Assembly (NCBI RefSeq): GCF_927798095.1
Contig: NZ_CAKMMF010000002.1
Span: forward strand, 218,067-282,066
DNA length: 64,000 nucleotides
Direction: 5' to 3'
Origin: Paenibacillus plantiphilus
GTDB lineage: Bacteria; Bacillota; Bacilli; Paenibacillales; Paenibacillaceae
Each line of letters opens with the position of its first letter. The stretch's first letter is position 1. The translations under genes were made by a program, and so were the position numbers. This document shows, piece after piece, positions 36,953 through 44,916 of the stretch. Below the pieces are notes generated by a model. The model had not been told where the DNA came from. It saw nothing but the letters and a program-made list of their open reading frames with translations, and made no database searches.

Positions 36953-38134
36953 ATGAGGATTATTATATACACCGGCAAGGGCGGCGTCGGCAAGACAAGC
37001 ATCGCTGCAGCGACAGCGGTGCGTCTTGCAGCACAAGGCAAGAAGACGCTCGTCATGAGCACAGATGCGGCGCATAGTTTATCAGATGCGCTTGATCTGC
37101 CGCTTGGTCCAGATCCGGTCCAAGTTGCGCCTGATCTGTGGGCCCAGGAAATTGACAGCATGCAGGAGACCGAGCGCAATTGGGGCGCTGTGCAGAGCTG
37201 GCTGGCGCAGTTCATGAACTGGGCCAAGCTGAATGATGTGACAACCGAGGAGATGCTTGTTTTTCCTGGAATGGAGGAGCTGTTCTGTCTGCTTCAGATT
37301 AAACGGCAAGCGGACAGCGGCCTGTTCGACACATTAATCGTCGATTGTGCTCCTACCGGCGAAACGCTGCGGCTGCTGAGCTATCCCAATGTGCTGAACT
37401 GGTGGCTGGAGAAAATCTTCCCTTACGAGCGCCGTCTCATTAAAGTAGTACGCCCTGTCGCCAAGCTGGTGACTGGCGGTCTGGAGCTGCCTAGCGATGA
37501 GACGCTGGAAAGTGTAGAGCGCTTCATTCGTGACCTGGAGGATCTGCAAACCATGCTGCTCAATCCAGAGGTTACTTCTGTGAGAATCGTGCTCAACCCG
37601 GAGAAAATGGTCATCTCCGAAGCAAGGCGTTCCTTCACCTATTTGAATTTATTCGGCTTTCATACCGATGCGGTAATCGTGAATCGCGTGCTGCAGGGAG
37701 ATGTGGGTGAAGGGTTCATGTCCCAATGGAAGGAGCTTCACGAGCGATATGCGGAGGAGATCGAGCAATGCTTCAGCCCGCTGCCGATTCTGCGCGTACC
37801 GCTAATGCCGGGCGAAGTATTCGGACTTCAACCGCTTCAGCAGGTTGGCGAGGAAGCATTCAGAGATGCGGATGCCGGGTCCATCCTATACGCCAGCCGC
37901 TCTGAGACCATTCGCAAGGACGGTGAAGCTTATTCGCTTGAACTCCTGCTGCCCTTTATTAGCAAGGAGGAGGTGCAGCTCACTCAGCTTGGCGACGAGT
38001 TGACTGTGCATGTCGGCTCCTACAAGCGGAAAATCCATCTGCCGCGAACACTTATGGGCCGACCGATTGAAGGCGCGCGCTTCCGCGACGATGCCCTCCA
38101 TATCCGCTTCGGCGGCCGCGAGCCGCAGCACTAG
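36953..38134 (+). CDS. ArsA/Get3-family ATPase with HSP20-like C-terminal domain
   Basis: A 393-residue ATPase. The deviant Walker A is TGKGGVGKTS (residues 6-15), switch I is STDAAHSLSDAL and switch II DCAPTGETLRL. After the ATPase domain (to about 300) a short beta-rich C-terminus (VQLTQLGDELTVHVGSYKRK, then HLPRTL) resembles the ArsA_HSP20-like domain. The arsenite cysteines of true ArsA are not evident, and no arsB or arsR is nearby, so an arsenic role is unlikely. Family relatives handle tail-anchored proteins or unknown clients. The start at 36953 follows GGAGGG. Confidence 0.88.
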   Translation: MRIIIYTGKGGVGKTSIAAATAVRLAAQGKKTLVMSTDAAHSLSDALDLPLGPDPVQVAPDLWAQEIDSMQETERNWGAVQSWLAQFMNWAKLNDVTTEEMLVFPGMEELFCLLQIKRQADSGLFDTLIVDCAPTGETLRLLSYPNVLNWWLEKIFPYERRLIKVVRPVAKLVTGGLELPSDETLESVERFIRDLEDLQTMLLNPEVTSVRIVLNPEKMVISEARRSFTYLNLFGFHTDAVIVNRVLQGDVGEGFMSQWKELHERYAEEIEQCFSPLPILRVPLMPGEVFGLQPLQQVGEEAFRDADAGSILYASRSETIRKDGEAYSLELLLPFISKEEVQLTQLGDELTVHVGSYKRKIHLPRTLMGRPIEGARFRDDALHIRFGGREPQH

Positions 38135-38455
38135 CATGATCAACGATTGAGTCGAGGCTTTGCGATTGTATCGCAAAAACTTGGCGCATGCTTACGTAGC
38201 TAGTTTTTGCTCGCCGGAGGCCTCTACGTTTGTATCGCAAAAACTTGGCATATGCTTATGTAGCTAGTTTTTGCTCGCTGGAGGCCTCTACGTTTGTATC
38301 GCAAAAACTTGGCATATGCTTACGTAGCTAGTTTTTGCTCGCTGGAGGCCTCTACGTTTGTATCGCAAAAACTTGGCATATGCTTACGTAGCTAGTTTTT
38401 GCTCGCTGGAGGTCTCTACGTTTGTATCGCAAAAACTTTTGGGAGGAATAAAAAA
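38135..38455 (+). repeat. 64-bp tandem repeats forming the leader of a small gene
   Basis: Units begin at 38166, 38230, 38294 and 38358, with a partial fifth from 38422 that runs into GGGAGGAATAAAAAA before an ATG. Each unit holds GCAAAAACT and AGTTTTTGC, which can pair within a unit (around GCATATGC and TACGTA) or across the unit border (around GGAGGCCTCT). Units differ at only a few positions. Confidence 0.9.
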
Positions 38456-38701
38456 ATGGACACTCACTTGGTTAGGTTGGCACGATTGGTGTCAGAAGTA
38501 AGCGGGGCTGTAGGCCGTGAGATGGTCCCTGAGGAGGCAAAAGAGCATTTTCGCACCTCAGCTCGTGAAGCCTTGCTCGGTGGAAAAGCCATACTAAACA
38601 GTCTGATTGAGCAGTTGGACAACTCCAGTCATTCCATGAAAGAGAAGACCGGCTCCAAGCGAACTACCGGTTCTGCTGTGTCCGTCGTCATAGAAGACTA
38701 A
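38456..38701 (+). CDS. 81-residue protein of unknown function
   Basis: I recognise no family. The product is soluble and mostly helical: about residues 1-50 look like two amphipathic helices (LVRLARLVSEVSGAVGRE and AREALLGGKAILNSLIEQL), followed by a Ser/Lys/Thr-rich tail ending in SVVIED. GGGAGGA lies before the ATG. It sits behind four 64-bp tandem units that probably form its leader, and 321 bases after the ArsA-type gene, with no terminator evident between. It could be co-regulated with marR-arsA or be repeat-associated. Confidence 0.6.
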   Translation: MDTHLVRLARLVSEVSGAVGREMVPEEAKEHFRTSAREALLGGKAILNSLIEQLDNSSHSMKEKTGSKRTTGSAVSVVIED

Positions 38702-38970
38702 ATATCCGCCACTCTCTCTTTCTACAAATATCGTCCCAAACTACTTGAGAACCATTAGACTATTGAGCAATCCCGATGGACAACGAGCAAAAACTATATA
38801 CGAAAATAGAAGGTTACTCCCAGCCCCTATTTTGATTCTAGTGGGGGATGTCGTCGACGTACGTTATGTGAGCATCGCATTCTGTTTGAAAAAATCCATG
38901 GGGACATTTTTCAGCGGGGCGGAATCCACACCAGCCGTCGTCTTGCATTTCGAAAATGCTCGTGTTACTT

Positions 38971-39344
38971 TTCCGTGCTGTAATGCGGTATTTCCGCCTT
39001 ATGGAGATAAACGAGGAGCTTTCTGCTATGCCTTGCCAGCTGTAAGAGGGTTTTTCAGCCTTTCAGCGCTCCTCACTCCCTTTTTTCGTGCTGTAACGCG
39101 GTATTTCCGCCTTATGGAGATAGTTGAGGAGCTTTCTGCTGCGCTTTGTCATCTGTAAGAGGGTTTTTCAGCCTTTCAGCGTACTTCGCTCCCTTTTTTC
39201 GTGCTGTAACGCGGTATTTCCGCCTTATGGAGATAGTCGAGGAGCTTTCTGCTGCGCTTTGTCATCTGTAAGAGGGTTTTTCAGCCTTTCAGCGTACTTC
39301 GCTCCCTTTTTTCGTGCTGTAACGCGGTATTTCCGCCTTATGGA
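38971..39344 (+). repeat. Array of 113-bp tandem repeats (three full, one partial)
   Basis: CGTGCTGTAACGCGG recurs at 38974, 39087, 39200 and 39313, exactly 113 bases apart. Each unit has GCGG-TATT-CCGC, CTTATGGAGATA, GAGGAGCTTTCTGCT and CTGTAAGAGGGTTTTTCAGC. The last unit breaks off at about 39344 and restarts for a few bases. A single related copy is at 5346-5446. Confidence 0.92.
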
Positions 39345-39550
39345 GTTTCCGTGCTGCAACACTGCATTTCCATTTCCGTCATATACAGCAAATATCAGGA
39401 CCGACTTTCTCTACAGCCTGACTTTATAAGAAAGTAGAAGGTAACTCCCAGCTCCCATTGTCATTCTGGGTGATGTCGTCGACGTCATGAGAGTTTTTGC
39501 ATCTACGCGTAGTAATTCAGAAGCAAGCAACGGCTAGTGCAGCGCACCCA

Positions 39551-39656
39551 GGGGCTATGGTACTGAGGGGATATGGCATCGGCGGGCTATGGTACTGGGG
39601 GATATGGAATCGGTGGGCTATGGTACTGAGGGCTATGGCATCGGCGGGCTATGTGT
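39551..39656 (+). repeat. G-rich minisatellite, 31-32 bp period
   Basis: GGCTATGGTACTG or close variants start at 39553, 39585, 39616 and 39647, each followed by ATATGGNATCGGNGGG. About 3.3 copies. Confidence 0.75.
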
Positions 39657-39721
39657 ACCAGCAGGCTATGGAATTATTAAAGCCGCAACGTGCTGCTTCT
39701 GCCAAGTTGAGAAAGGGGAAC

Positions 39722-40087
39722 ATGACTATGAAAAGCATTCAGCGGTACAGTCCGCTTATGATGGAGCTTACAGCGTACATTCACAGTGCGCTAGGTCTTA
39801 TTCTTGCGTGGGGAACTATTCGGACCATCGGCTCCGAGGGGTTCGTGAATACCATTGCCGGCCAACATGATCGGGAAGCCGCCTTCTGGTTTCTATTCGC
39901 AGGCGCGATGATGTGGCTGCTCGCCCGCTTCATGCGCTGGACGGTTGTCCAGCAGCGCCAGCCGCTTCCTGCCAGCCTTGGCTGGCATCTTATCACGATC
40001 TCCGCTGTCGGCGCTATTATGATGCCAATTTCCGGCTTCTGGCTTGTGCTGGCCCAGGGAATTATTATGGTTTGGAATCGCCGCTGA
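39722..40087 (+). CDS. DUF6463-like four-helix membrane protein
   Basis: A 121-residue protein with four predicted membrane helices. The N-terminal helix contains TAYIHSALGLILAWG, and a REAAFWFLFAGAMMWLLARF helix follows, a pattern I associate with the DUF6463 family of small bacterial membrane proteins of unknown role. AAAGGGGAAC precedes the ATG at 39722; the longer open frame upstream runs through the minisatellite and is not used. Its end overlaps the end of the convergent ywbE by 23 bases. Confidence 0.75.
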   Translation: MTMKSIQRYSPLMMELTAYIHSALGLILAWGTIRTIGSEGFVNTIAGQHDREAAFWFLFAGAMMWLLARFMRWTVVQQRQPLPASLGWHLITISAVGAIMMPISGFWLVLAQGIIMVWNRR

Positions 40088-40280
40088 CGATAGCTTTTAT
40101 TCGTCCCACCTCGCCGCTCTGCAGTCTAACTTTAATGCCATGGGGATGGTTCGGGGATTTGGTCAAAAGATCCTTCACTACGCCGCGGGTCGTCTTCCCC
40201 GTGGCTTGGTCCTGTTTCAATACAATATCAACGACCAGACCGGGATGTATAGCCGACCGCTGCTGTCCATTGCTGCTCAT
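40065..40280 (-). CDS. ywbE: YwbE family protein (DUF2196)
   Basis: A 71-residue protein matching Bacillus YwbE almost throughout: QQRSAIHPGLVVDIVLKQDQ, TGKTTRGVVKDLLT and HPHGIKVRLQSGEVGRI. The family is small, conserved in Bacillota and of unknown function. ATG at 40280 is chosen from similarity; the ribosome binding site (GGAG two bases away, AAAGGAG twelve away) is not ideal. Convergent overlap with the DUF6463-like gene. Confidence 0.88.
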   Translation of the reverse strand: MSSNGQQRSAIHPGLVVDIVLKQDQATGKTTRGVVKDLLTKSPNHPHGIKVRLQSGEVGRIKAIVSGDSKP

Positions 40281-40460
40281 ATCTCCGTCACGCTCCTTTG
40301 TTGTTCGACCGTTCGACCTCAGAGGGGAACAGACCGGGCCATCACAGCCCAACCCTTATCATACGGCAGCAGCAAGCTCACCCGCAACTTGCGCGGCTGC
40401 CTGTCCTCTTTGTTCCATGCTGGCTTTACCCGACATCCTCTATCATTATCTTCCTCATTC

Positions 40461-40500
40461 TTCTATATTCCTGTACAATCTTCTATATTCCTGTACAATC
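40461..40500 (+). repeat. Exact 20-bp tandem duplication in a promoter region
   Basis: TTCTATATTCCTGTACAATC occurs twice in direct succession 53 bases before a start codon. Each copy contains TGTACAAT, which resembles a -10 box, so this may be a duplicated promoter. Confidence 0.8.
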
Positions 40501-40552
40501 AAGTGGTACAGCAACCATCCTCTACTTCTATCAGAAAGACGGTGTTCTCTTC

Positions 40553-42070
40553 ATGCGCAAATGGCTCCTTGCTTGCAGTGTACTGACTCTGCTGCTAACT
40601 GGATTCCACGAGGCGGTCGCCGCTTCACCAACGAGAACGATTACGAATATTGCTCAGTGGCAGCATCCCACCAAAGAAATTTTCACTGCTTATGACGTCG
40701 AGCTTTTGAAGGTCGTCATTAAAAACGGGAATTACCCCGTATTCAGCATCAAGCTGCCGCAGCCCTCCGGCCTTCAGGCAGAAAATCTGTTCAATAAGTT
40801 CATCAAAGATATCGCCAAAGCGAACGGCTACTGGCCGTTCAAGATCGTCCAAGGCGAATTCGCCGCAACGGTTGGAACTATTCAGCAATCCAAGCTTGTT
40901 ACGTCCATCTCATATGCCCAGAAATATACCTATATTACGAGCGCATCTGCCGCCATTCCGACAAATCTAGCCAAGGCAGGCCTGCATCCCGTACCGATTG
41001 CCGCCACGTTCAAGCATGCCATCGACAAGCGGATTGCTGCGCTTTTGAGCCAGCCGTCCTCTTATACGGATAGCGATTGGTCGAGCGGTCTCATCCAGAC
41101 CGATTCAAACAACATGATTATTAATGACAGGTTCAAGGCTGCTATTGTAGGAACCGTCCGCATCGGCGATACGATCAAGGACATTCGGACAAAGCTCGGA
41201 ACGCCCGGCTTCTCCGAAGGAGACATGATTTTCTACCGGACAAGCAACTACTATATCGGCTTCAAAGGCAAGAACCGGCTGGAGCAGGCGATTATCGGCC
41301 GCAGCCCTGCTCTTGGCGCTACCGATAAAGACATATTGAAGAAGCTTCTCGTCACAATGAATGGCTCGCCCAAGGTCCCTGATGTGTTATCGGCGGTCAC
41401 TGCCGATCCTTCTCTGGATGCGTTCTTCGACCAGCTCTATCATTTGCACGGAATCGGCGGATACCATGCCTCCTCCAAGCATGGCATTGAGATGAGTGAT
41501 GGCGAAGAGCAGCATATTGGCATCTACAATAATTTTACAGGGAATCTGTATGCCAATGCCTCAGGCGGCTCATACAAGATATCCTACATCGACAAGGACC
41601 TGACGATTGAGCGTCTTACGAGCGACAATAGTGTGTTTGATTATAGCAATGAACAGTTCCGCTCCGCCGGAACCCTTTCACCAAGCGGCAACTATACGAT
41701 GTATTACGAGTGGGTATATTCCATGCTGCAATATTTTCATATCCGAACCGTGGACAACAGCAAGCCTGACTTCAAAATCCATATTGCATCCCTGGATTCA
41801 CGCTGGATTACGGATCAATATCTGCTCACAATTGATTTCTACAGCAGCAAGCCGGAGCTGATTCCAGTCCTTCCTGACGGGGATGGGAATTCCGCGAAGC
41901 GCATCGATGTGTTCAAGGCAGTCGGCATCCCATTCGATGAGGACGCCTACTCTGCTGTTGAGATTGTTAAAGCAACAGACTCCTCCTTCACCCTGAAGGT
42001 CGATGAGACCAGCTTCACAATCGCCTACCGCCTCTATAAGAACGGCGATATCAAGCTCCAACGAATCTGA
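40553..42070 (+). CDS. Secreted protein of unknown function
   Basis: A 505-residue protein with a signal peptide (MRKWLLACSVLTLLLTGFHE, then AVAASP as likely cleavage area). Residues about 30-140 resemble the DUF3298-type extracellular domain in outline (long beta segments, FNKFIKDIAKANG), but I am not certain. The remainder has no motif I recognise; it contains SGGSYKISYIDKDL-like beta repeats and ends with SFTIAYRLYKNGDIKLQRI. Start at 40553 is chosen because the signal peptide begins there; the upstream open frame overlaps ywbE on the other strand. Confidence 0.7.
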   Translation: MRKWLLACSVLTLLLTGFHEAVAASPTRTITNIAQWQHPTKEIFTAYDVELLKVVIKNGNYPVFSIKLPQPSGLQAENLFNKFIKDIAKANGYWPFKIVQGEFAATVGTIQQSKLVTSISYAQKYTYITSASAAIPTNLAKAGLHPVPIAATFKHAIDKRIAALLSQPSSYTDSDWSSGLIQTDSNNMIINDRFKAAIVGTVRIGDTIKDIRTKLGTPGFSEGDMIFYRTSNYYIGFKGKNRLEQAIIGRSPALGATDKDILKKLLVTMNGSPKVPDVLSAVTADPSLDAFFDQLYHLHGIGGYHASSKHGIEMSDGEEQHIGIYNNFTGNLYANASGGSYKISYIDKDLTIERLTSDNSVFDYSNEQFRSAGTLSPSGNYTMYYEWVYSMLQYFHIRTVDNSKPDFKIHIASLDSRWITDQYLLTIDFYSSKPELIPVLPDGDGNSAKRIDVFKAVGIPFDEDAYSAVEIVKATDSSFTLKVDETSFTIAYRLYKNGDIKLQRI

Positions 42071-42200
42071 TCGGGCTATCTGGCATACACTTGTAAAAAT
42101 ATCGCAATCACATCCTGATCCATTCCCGAAACCCTCAGCCGCACTCATTCGCAGCTGGGGGTTTTGCTCGTCCTCCGAAACAAGCATGCAAAGAAAGAGA

Positions 42201-42230
42201 TTGACTTTTATAATGAGAATGAATATCATT
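42201..42230 (+). promoter_or_regulatory. Promoter overlapped by a Fur box
   Basis: TTGACT (42201-42206), 17 bases, TATCAT (42224-42229). Between and over the -10 lies AATGAGAATGAATATCATT (42212-42230), close to the Fur consensus of GATAATGATAATCATTATC. Iron repression of the following gene is expected. Confidence 0.75.
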
Positions 42231-42274
42231 GAGAAAGAAAATCAACAGTTACCTCAGAGAGGTTGATACGGACG

Positions 42275-42499
42275 ATGAAGAAAATCAATTACTGCTGCAA
42301 AAACTTCAAGAACGGCTCCAAGTCGGTCTACAAGTCACTCAAGAGCAAATTCCCTGACGTCAAGCAGAAGAAGAAGGATTGCCTTGGCAACTGCCGCCTC
42401 TGCTCCAAGCAATGTATCGTCAGAATCGGGAAATCAGAGATCCTCGTCGCTCCCTCCGCCAAAATCTTGTATAAAGAGCTCAAGAAGCGGATAGGCTAG
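42275..42499 (+). CDS. DUF1450-like cysteine-rich small protein
   Basis: A 74-residue basic protein with six cysteines arranged as YCCKN and DCLGNCRLCSKQC, then VRIGKSEILVAPSAKILYKELK. The CLGxCxxC element and what follows resemble the DUF1450 (YuzB) family. The cysteine cluster could bind iron-sulfur or another metal (inference). The promoter carries a Fur box, and ferritin follows, so a role in iron handling is plausible. The ATG at 42275 is 12 bases after AGAGAGG; TTG at 42263 abuts that site and is less likely. Confidence 0.75.
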   Translation: MKKINYCCKNFKNGSKSVYKSLKSKFPDVKQKKKDCLGNCRLCSKQCIVRIGKSEILVAPSAKILYKELKKRIG

Positions 42500-42537
42500 T
42501 CGAGTAAAATGTGATAACATATAGCATATATTGTTAA

Positions 42538-42581
42538 ACCCCTCGCTGAAGGTGCAGATTCGCACTTTATAGCGCAGGGGT
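42538..42581 (+). promoter_or_regulatory. Long hairpin in the ferritin leader
   Basis: ACCCCT/AGGGGT, CGCT/AGCG and AAGGTGC/GCACTTT stack into one stem with an AGATTC loop. TATATATTGG follows rather than a T-run, so a terminator is uncertain; it may protect or regulate the ferritin message. Confidence 0.6.
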
Positions 42582-42621
42582 ATATATTGGTTAGGAACGA
42601 ATAGAGAGGTGTGTGCGACAG

Positions 42622-43128
42622 ATGATGAACGATACACTTAGTGAAGCTCTGAATGAACAGATGAATTTCGAATTCTACTCTGCTCATGTCTACTTGGCCA
42701 TTGCAGCCTACTGTTCTGGAGAAAGTCTGGATGGATTCGCCAACTTCTTTATCGTACAGGCTGAGGAAGAACGATTCCACGCAATGAAGATTTACAAATT
42801 TCTGAACGACCGCGGGAAACGCGCCACTCTGGCCGGCATGGATACGCCTGATAATGAATACAGCTCCATTCTGGCAGCCTTCGAGCATGCCTATGAGCAT
42901 GAGCAGGCTGTTACGAAGCGCATCTACAACCTTTCGGATATCGCGATGAATGACCGTGAGCATGCCACCATTCAGTTCTTGAAATGGTTCATCGATGAGC
43001 AGGTAGAGGAAGAATCCATGTTCGACAGCATCATCAATAAGCTTAAGCGGATTGACAAGGACAGCAACGCATTCTTCATGCTTGATAATGAGTTTGCACA
43101 GCGCACCTTCACACCGCCAGCCGTATAA
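42622..43128 (+). CDS. ftnA: Ferritin
   Basis: A 168-residue non-haem ferritin. The four-helix bundle and ferroxidase ligands are present: NFEFYSAHVYLAIAAYCS, the EEERFHAMKIYKFL helix, and EHATIQFLKWFIDEQVEEE. It stores iron as a mineral in a 24-mer shell. AGAGAGG lies 12 bases before the ATG at 42622; GTG at 42613 is only three bases away from it. It follows the Fur-box gene and has its own structured leader. Confidence 0.93.
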   Translation: MMNDTLSEALNEQMNFEFYSAHVYLAIAAYCSGESLDGFANFFIVQAEEERFHAMKIYKFLNDRGKRATLAGMDTPDNEYSSILAAFEHAYEHEQAVTKRIYNLSDIAMNDREHATIQFLKWFIDEQVEEESMFDSIINKLKRIDKDSNAFFMLDNEFAQRTFTPPAV

Positions 43129-43145
43129 TAAGTTTAGCATCAACG

Positions 43146-43192
43146 GGGCTGTCTCCCAGTAGTTCATCAAACTACTGGGAGACAGCCCTTTC
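43146..43192 (+). terminator. Intrinsic terminator after ferritin
   Basis: A perfect 19-bp stem (43146-43164 with 43170-43188) with a five-base loop and a TTT tail. Confidence 0.9.
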
Positions 43193-43384
43193 TGCATGCT
43201 TTTCTATGCGCCCATGGGCTGCTGTTCCACGATAACTCCCCGCTGGCTCCCCGATCGCCCTGCTCAATACCCCGAAGCCCTGGATTGTAACCAACATGCT
43301 AGAAATGGACAATTATTGAAACCAATCATGATGTGAAACGTCTCTATAAAAGGATGCATCCAAATGAGGAGAGGAAGTTGATTC

Positions 43385-44635
43385 ATGAACAAGGTTACTG
43401 CACTACTAATGTCGCTCGTCCTGTTGCTGGCATTCGGAACAGCTGCACAAGGCGCAGCGGAGCCTGCAAAGCCGATTTCCGTCTGGCTTGGCGAGCATCA
43501 GCTTCAACTGGACAGCCAAGTGCCGCTCATCCAGCAGAGCACGACGCTAGTCCCGGTAGAGCCGCTGCTGAAAGAGCTTGGCTTCACCGTGAGCCGTGAT
43601 GAACAGAGCAAGGCTGTCAGCGGCGCCAAAGATAATCTGACGATTTCTATACAGGCCGGCAAGCATGCGGCTGTCGTGAACGGTCAGCAGGTCGCGCTTC
43701 TAGTCGCACCGAAGACAATAGGAAAGGTTACATATGCGCCTGTCCGGTTCATTGCCGAGGCGGCGGGCTACAAGGTCCTTTGGAACGCCGAACTGCGCAC
43801 AGTCGTGCTTCAGACACAGCAAGCGAGCAAAGGTTTTCTCTGGAAGGTGGAGAATAACGGCAGCACCGTGTATTTGCTCGGCTCAATCCATGTGGCCAGC
43901 AAGGAGATGTATCCGCTACGTCCAGCTATTGAGCAAGCCTTCTCGGAGGCGGATTATTTGACGGTTGAGGTCGATATTTCGAAGCCCATTGATGCAGAGA
44001 CGCAAAGCCTGGTTGCCTCGCTTAGTACCTATTCGGACGGAACGAAGCTGCAGGATCATATCTCGCCGGAGTCTTATAAGAAGGTGGGCGAGTTTTTAAC
44101 GGGAATTGGGCAGAAGGCAGATGCATTCGATGCATTCAAGCCCTGGAATATTTCGCTTGCGCTGAACCAGATCAAATGGATGAACTTAGGGTATGACAGC
44201 TCGCTTGGCATTGATGCCTATTTTCTAAATAAGGCGAAGGAAAGCATGCTGCCTGTGCTTGAGCTGGAATCGATCAAGCTTCAACTCGAACTGTTTGACG
44301 GCTTCTCCCCTGAGTTTCAGGAGAAACAGCTGCTGAGCTCGCTCGAATCCCTCACAAGCGGAGATTCCGACATCAAGCAAATGTCCGAGGCGTGGGCTGC
44401 AGGCGATGAAAAGGCGCTGCTTGAAAGCATCCAATCCTTAGACGAGGAAGAGGAAGAATATACTCAAAAATTGCTTGTTGACCGCAATATACCGATGACC
44501 GAGCATATCGACGCGTATTTGAAAAAGGGAGACAACAAAACTTATTTTGTCGTAGTCGGGGCCGCCCATTTAATAGGTGAATGGGGCATTGTTCCATTGC
44601 TTGAGGGGAAGGGCTACACCGTAGCAAGACAGTAG
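43385..44635 (+). CDS. Secreted fusion of copper-amine-oxidase-N-like domain and TraB/GumN domain
   Basis: A 416-residue secreted protein. A signal peptide (about 1-24) is followed by a CuAO_N1/stalk-like domain (about 30-140: VWLGEHQLQLDSQVPLIQQS, APVRFIAEAAGYKVLWN). From about 155 a TraB/GumN domain follows (VYLLGSIHVASKEMYPL, later VVVGAAHLIGEWGIVPLLEG) with the GxxH motifs suspected to bind metal in Tiki-like proteases. Proteolytic activity is inference only. GAGAGGAAG precedes the ATG. Isolated gene. Confidence 0.85.
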   Translation: MNKVTALLMSLVLLLAFGTAAQGAAEPAKPISVWLGEHQLQLDSQVPLIQQSTTLVPVEPLLKELGFTVSRDEQSKAVSGAKDNLTISIQAGKHAAVVNGQQVALLVAPKTIGKVTYAPVRFIAEAAGYKVLWNAELRTVVLQTQQASKGFLWKVENNGSTVYLLGSIHVASKEMYPLRPAIEQAFSEADYLTVEVDISKPIDAETQSLVASLSTYSDGTKLQDHISPESYKKVGEFLTGIGQKADAFDAFKPWNISLALNQIKWMNLGYDSSLGIDAYFLNKAKESMLPVLELESIKLQLELFDGFSPEFQEKQLLSSLESLTSGDSDIKQMSEAWAAGDEKALLESIQSLDEEEEEYTQKLLVDRNIPMTEHIDAYLKKGDNKTYFVVVGAAHLIGEWGIVPLLEGKGYTVARQ

Positions 44636-44686
44636 TCCTATAATATTGCAATAGCCGTCTACCATGCAGCGCAGACGGCCTGAGAA

Positions 44687-44724
44687 GGGGCGAACGAGAC
44701 AGCAGTTCGCTCCTTCATTTTTTA
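44687..44724 (+). terminator. Terminator after the TraB-domain gene
   Basis: GGGGCGAAC pairs with GTTCGCTCC, followed by TTCATTTTTT. A smaller GCCGTCT/AGACGGC hairpin precedes it. Confidence 0.75.
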
Positions 44725-44916
44725 ATTCTTTTATGGAACCGCATTTATTCCCCATATGGATTTCTTCATCGATTACAGACATTTGTATTCCTATACGTAT
44801 CATTCCGTCTCCATGGATAAAAATGCATGAACAGAAGCGCAGCACCACTACCTTCAGGACATGCGTTCTTCCCTACTAGTTGATTCTTCCTATCTGGGAT
44901 GCTCTGTCCTATAAAA

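Larger units (their letters stand above)
38702..39721. other. 1-kb gene-free stretch of repeats
   Basis: Open frames cross this stretch but they read through repeats whose 113-bp period breaks the frame, so none is supported as a gene. It holds the 113-bp array and a G-rich minisatellite, each listed separately. Confidence 0.7.

Noticed and set aside
38166..38440. Possible CRISPR array
   Set aside because: The 64-bp units are contiguous with no unique spacers between repeats, and no cas gene is present.
38745..39429. Open frames of 100-137 codons across 38745-39429
   Set aside because: They translate the 113-bp array, whose period is not a multiple of three; no ribosome binding site and no protein family.
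40298..40552. 85-codon N-terminal extension of the secreted protein
   Set aside because: It overlaps ywbE on the other strand and the 20-bp duplication; the signal peptide starts at 40553.
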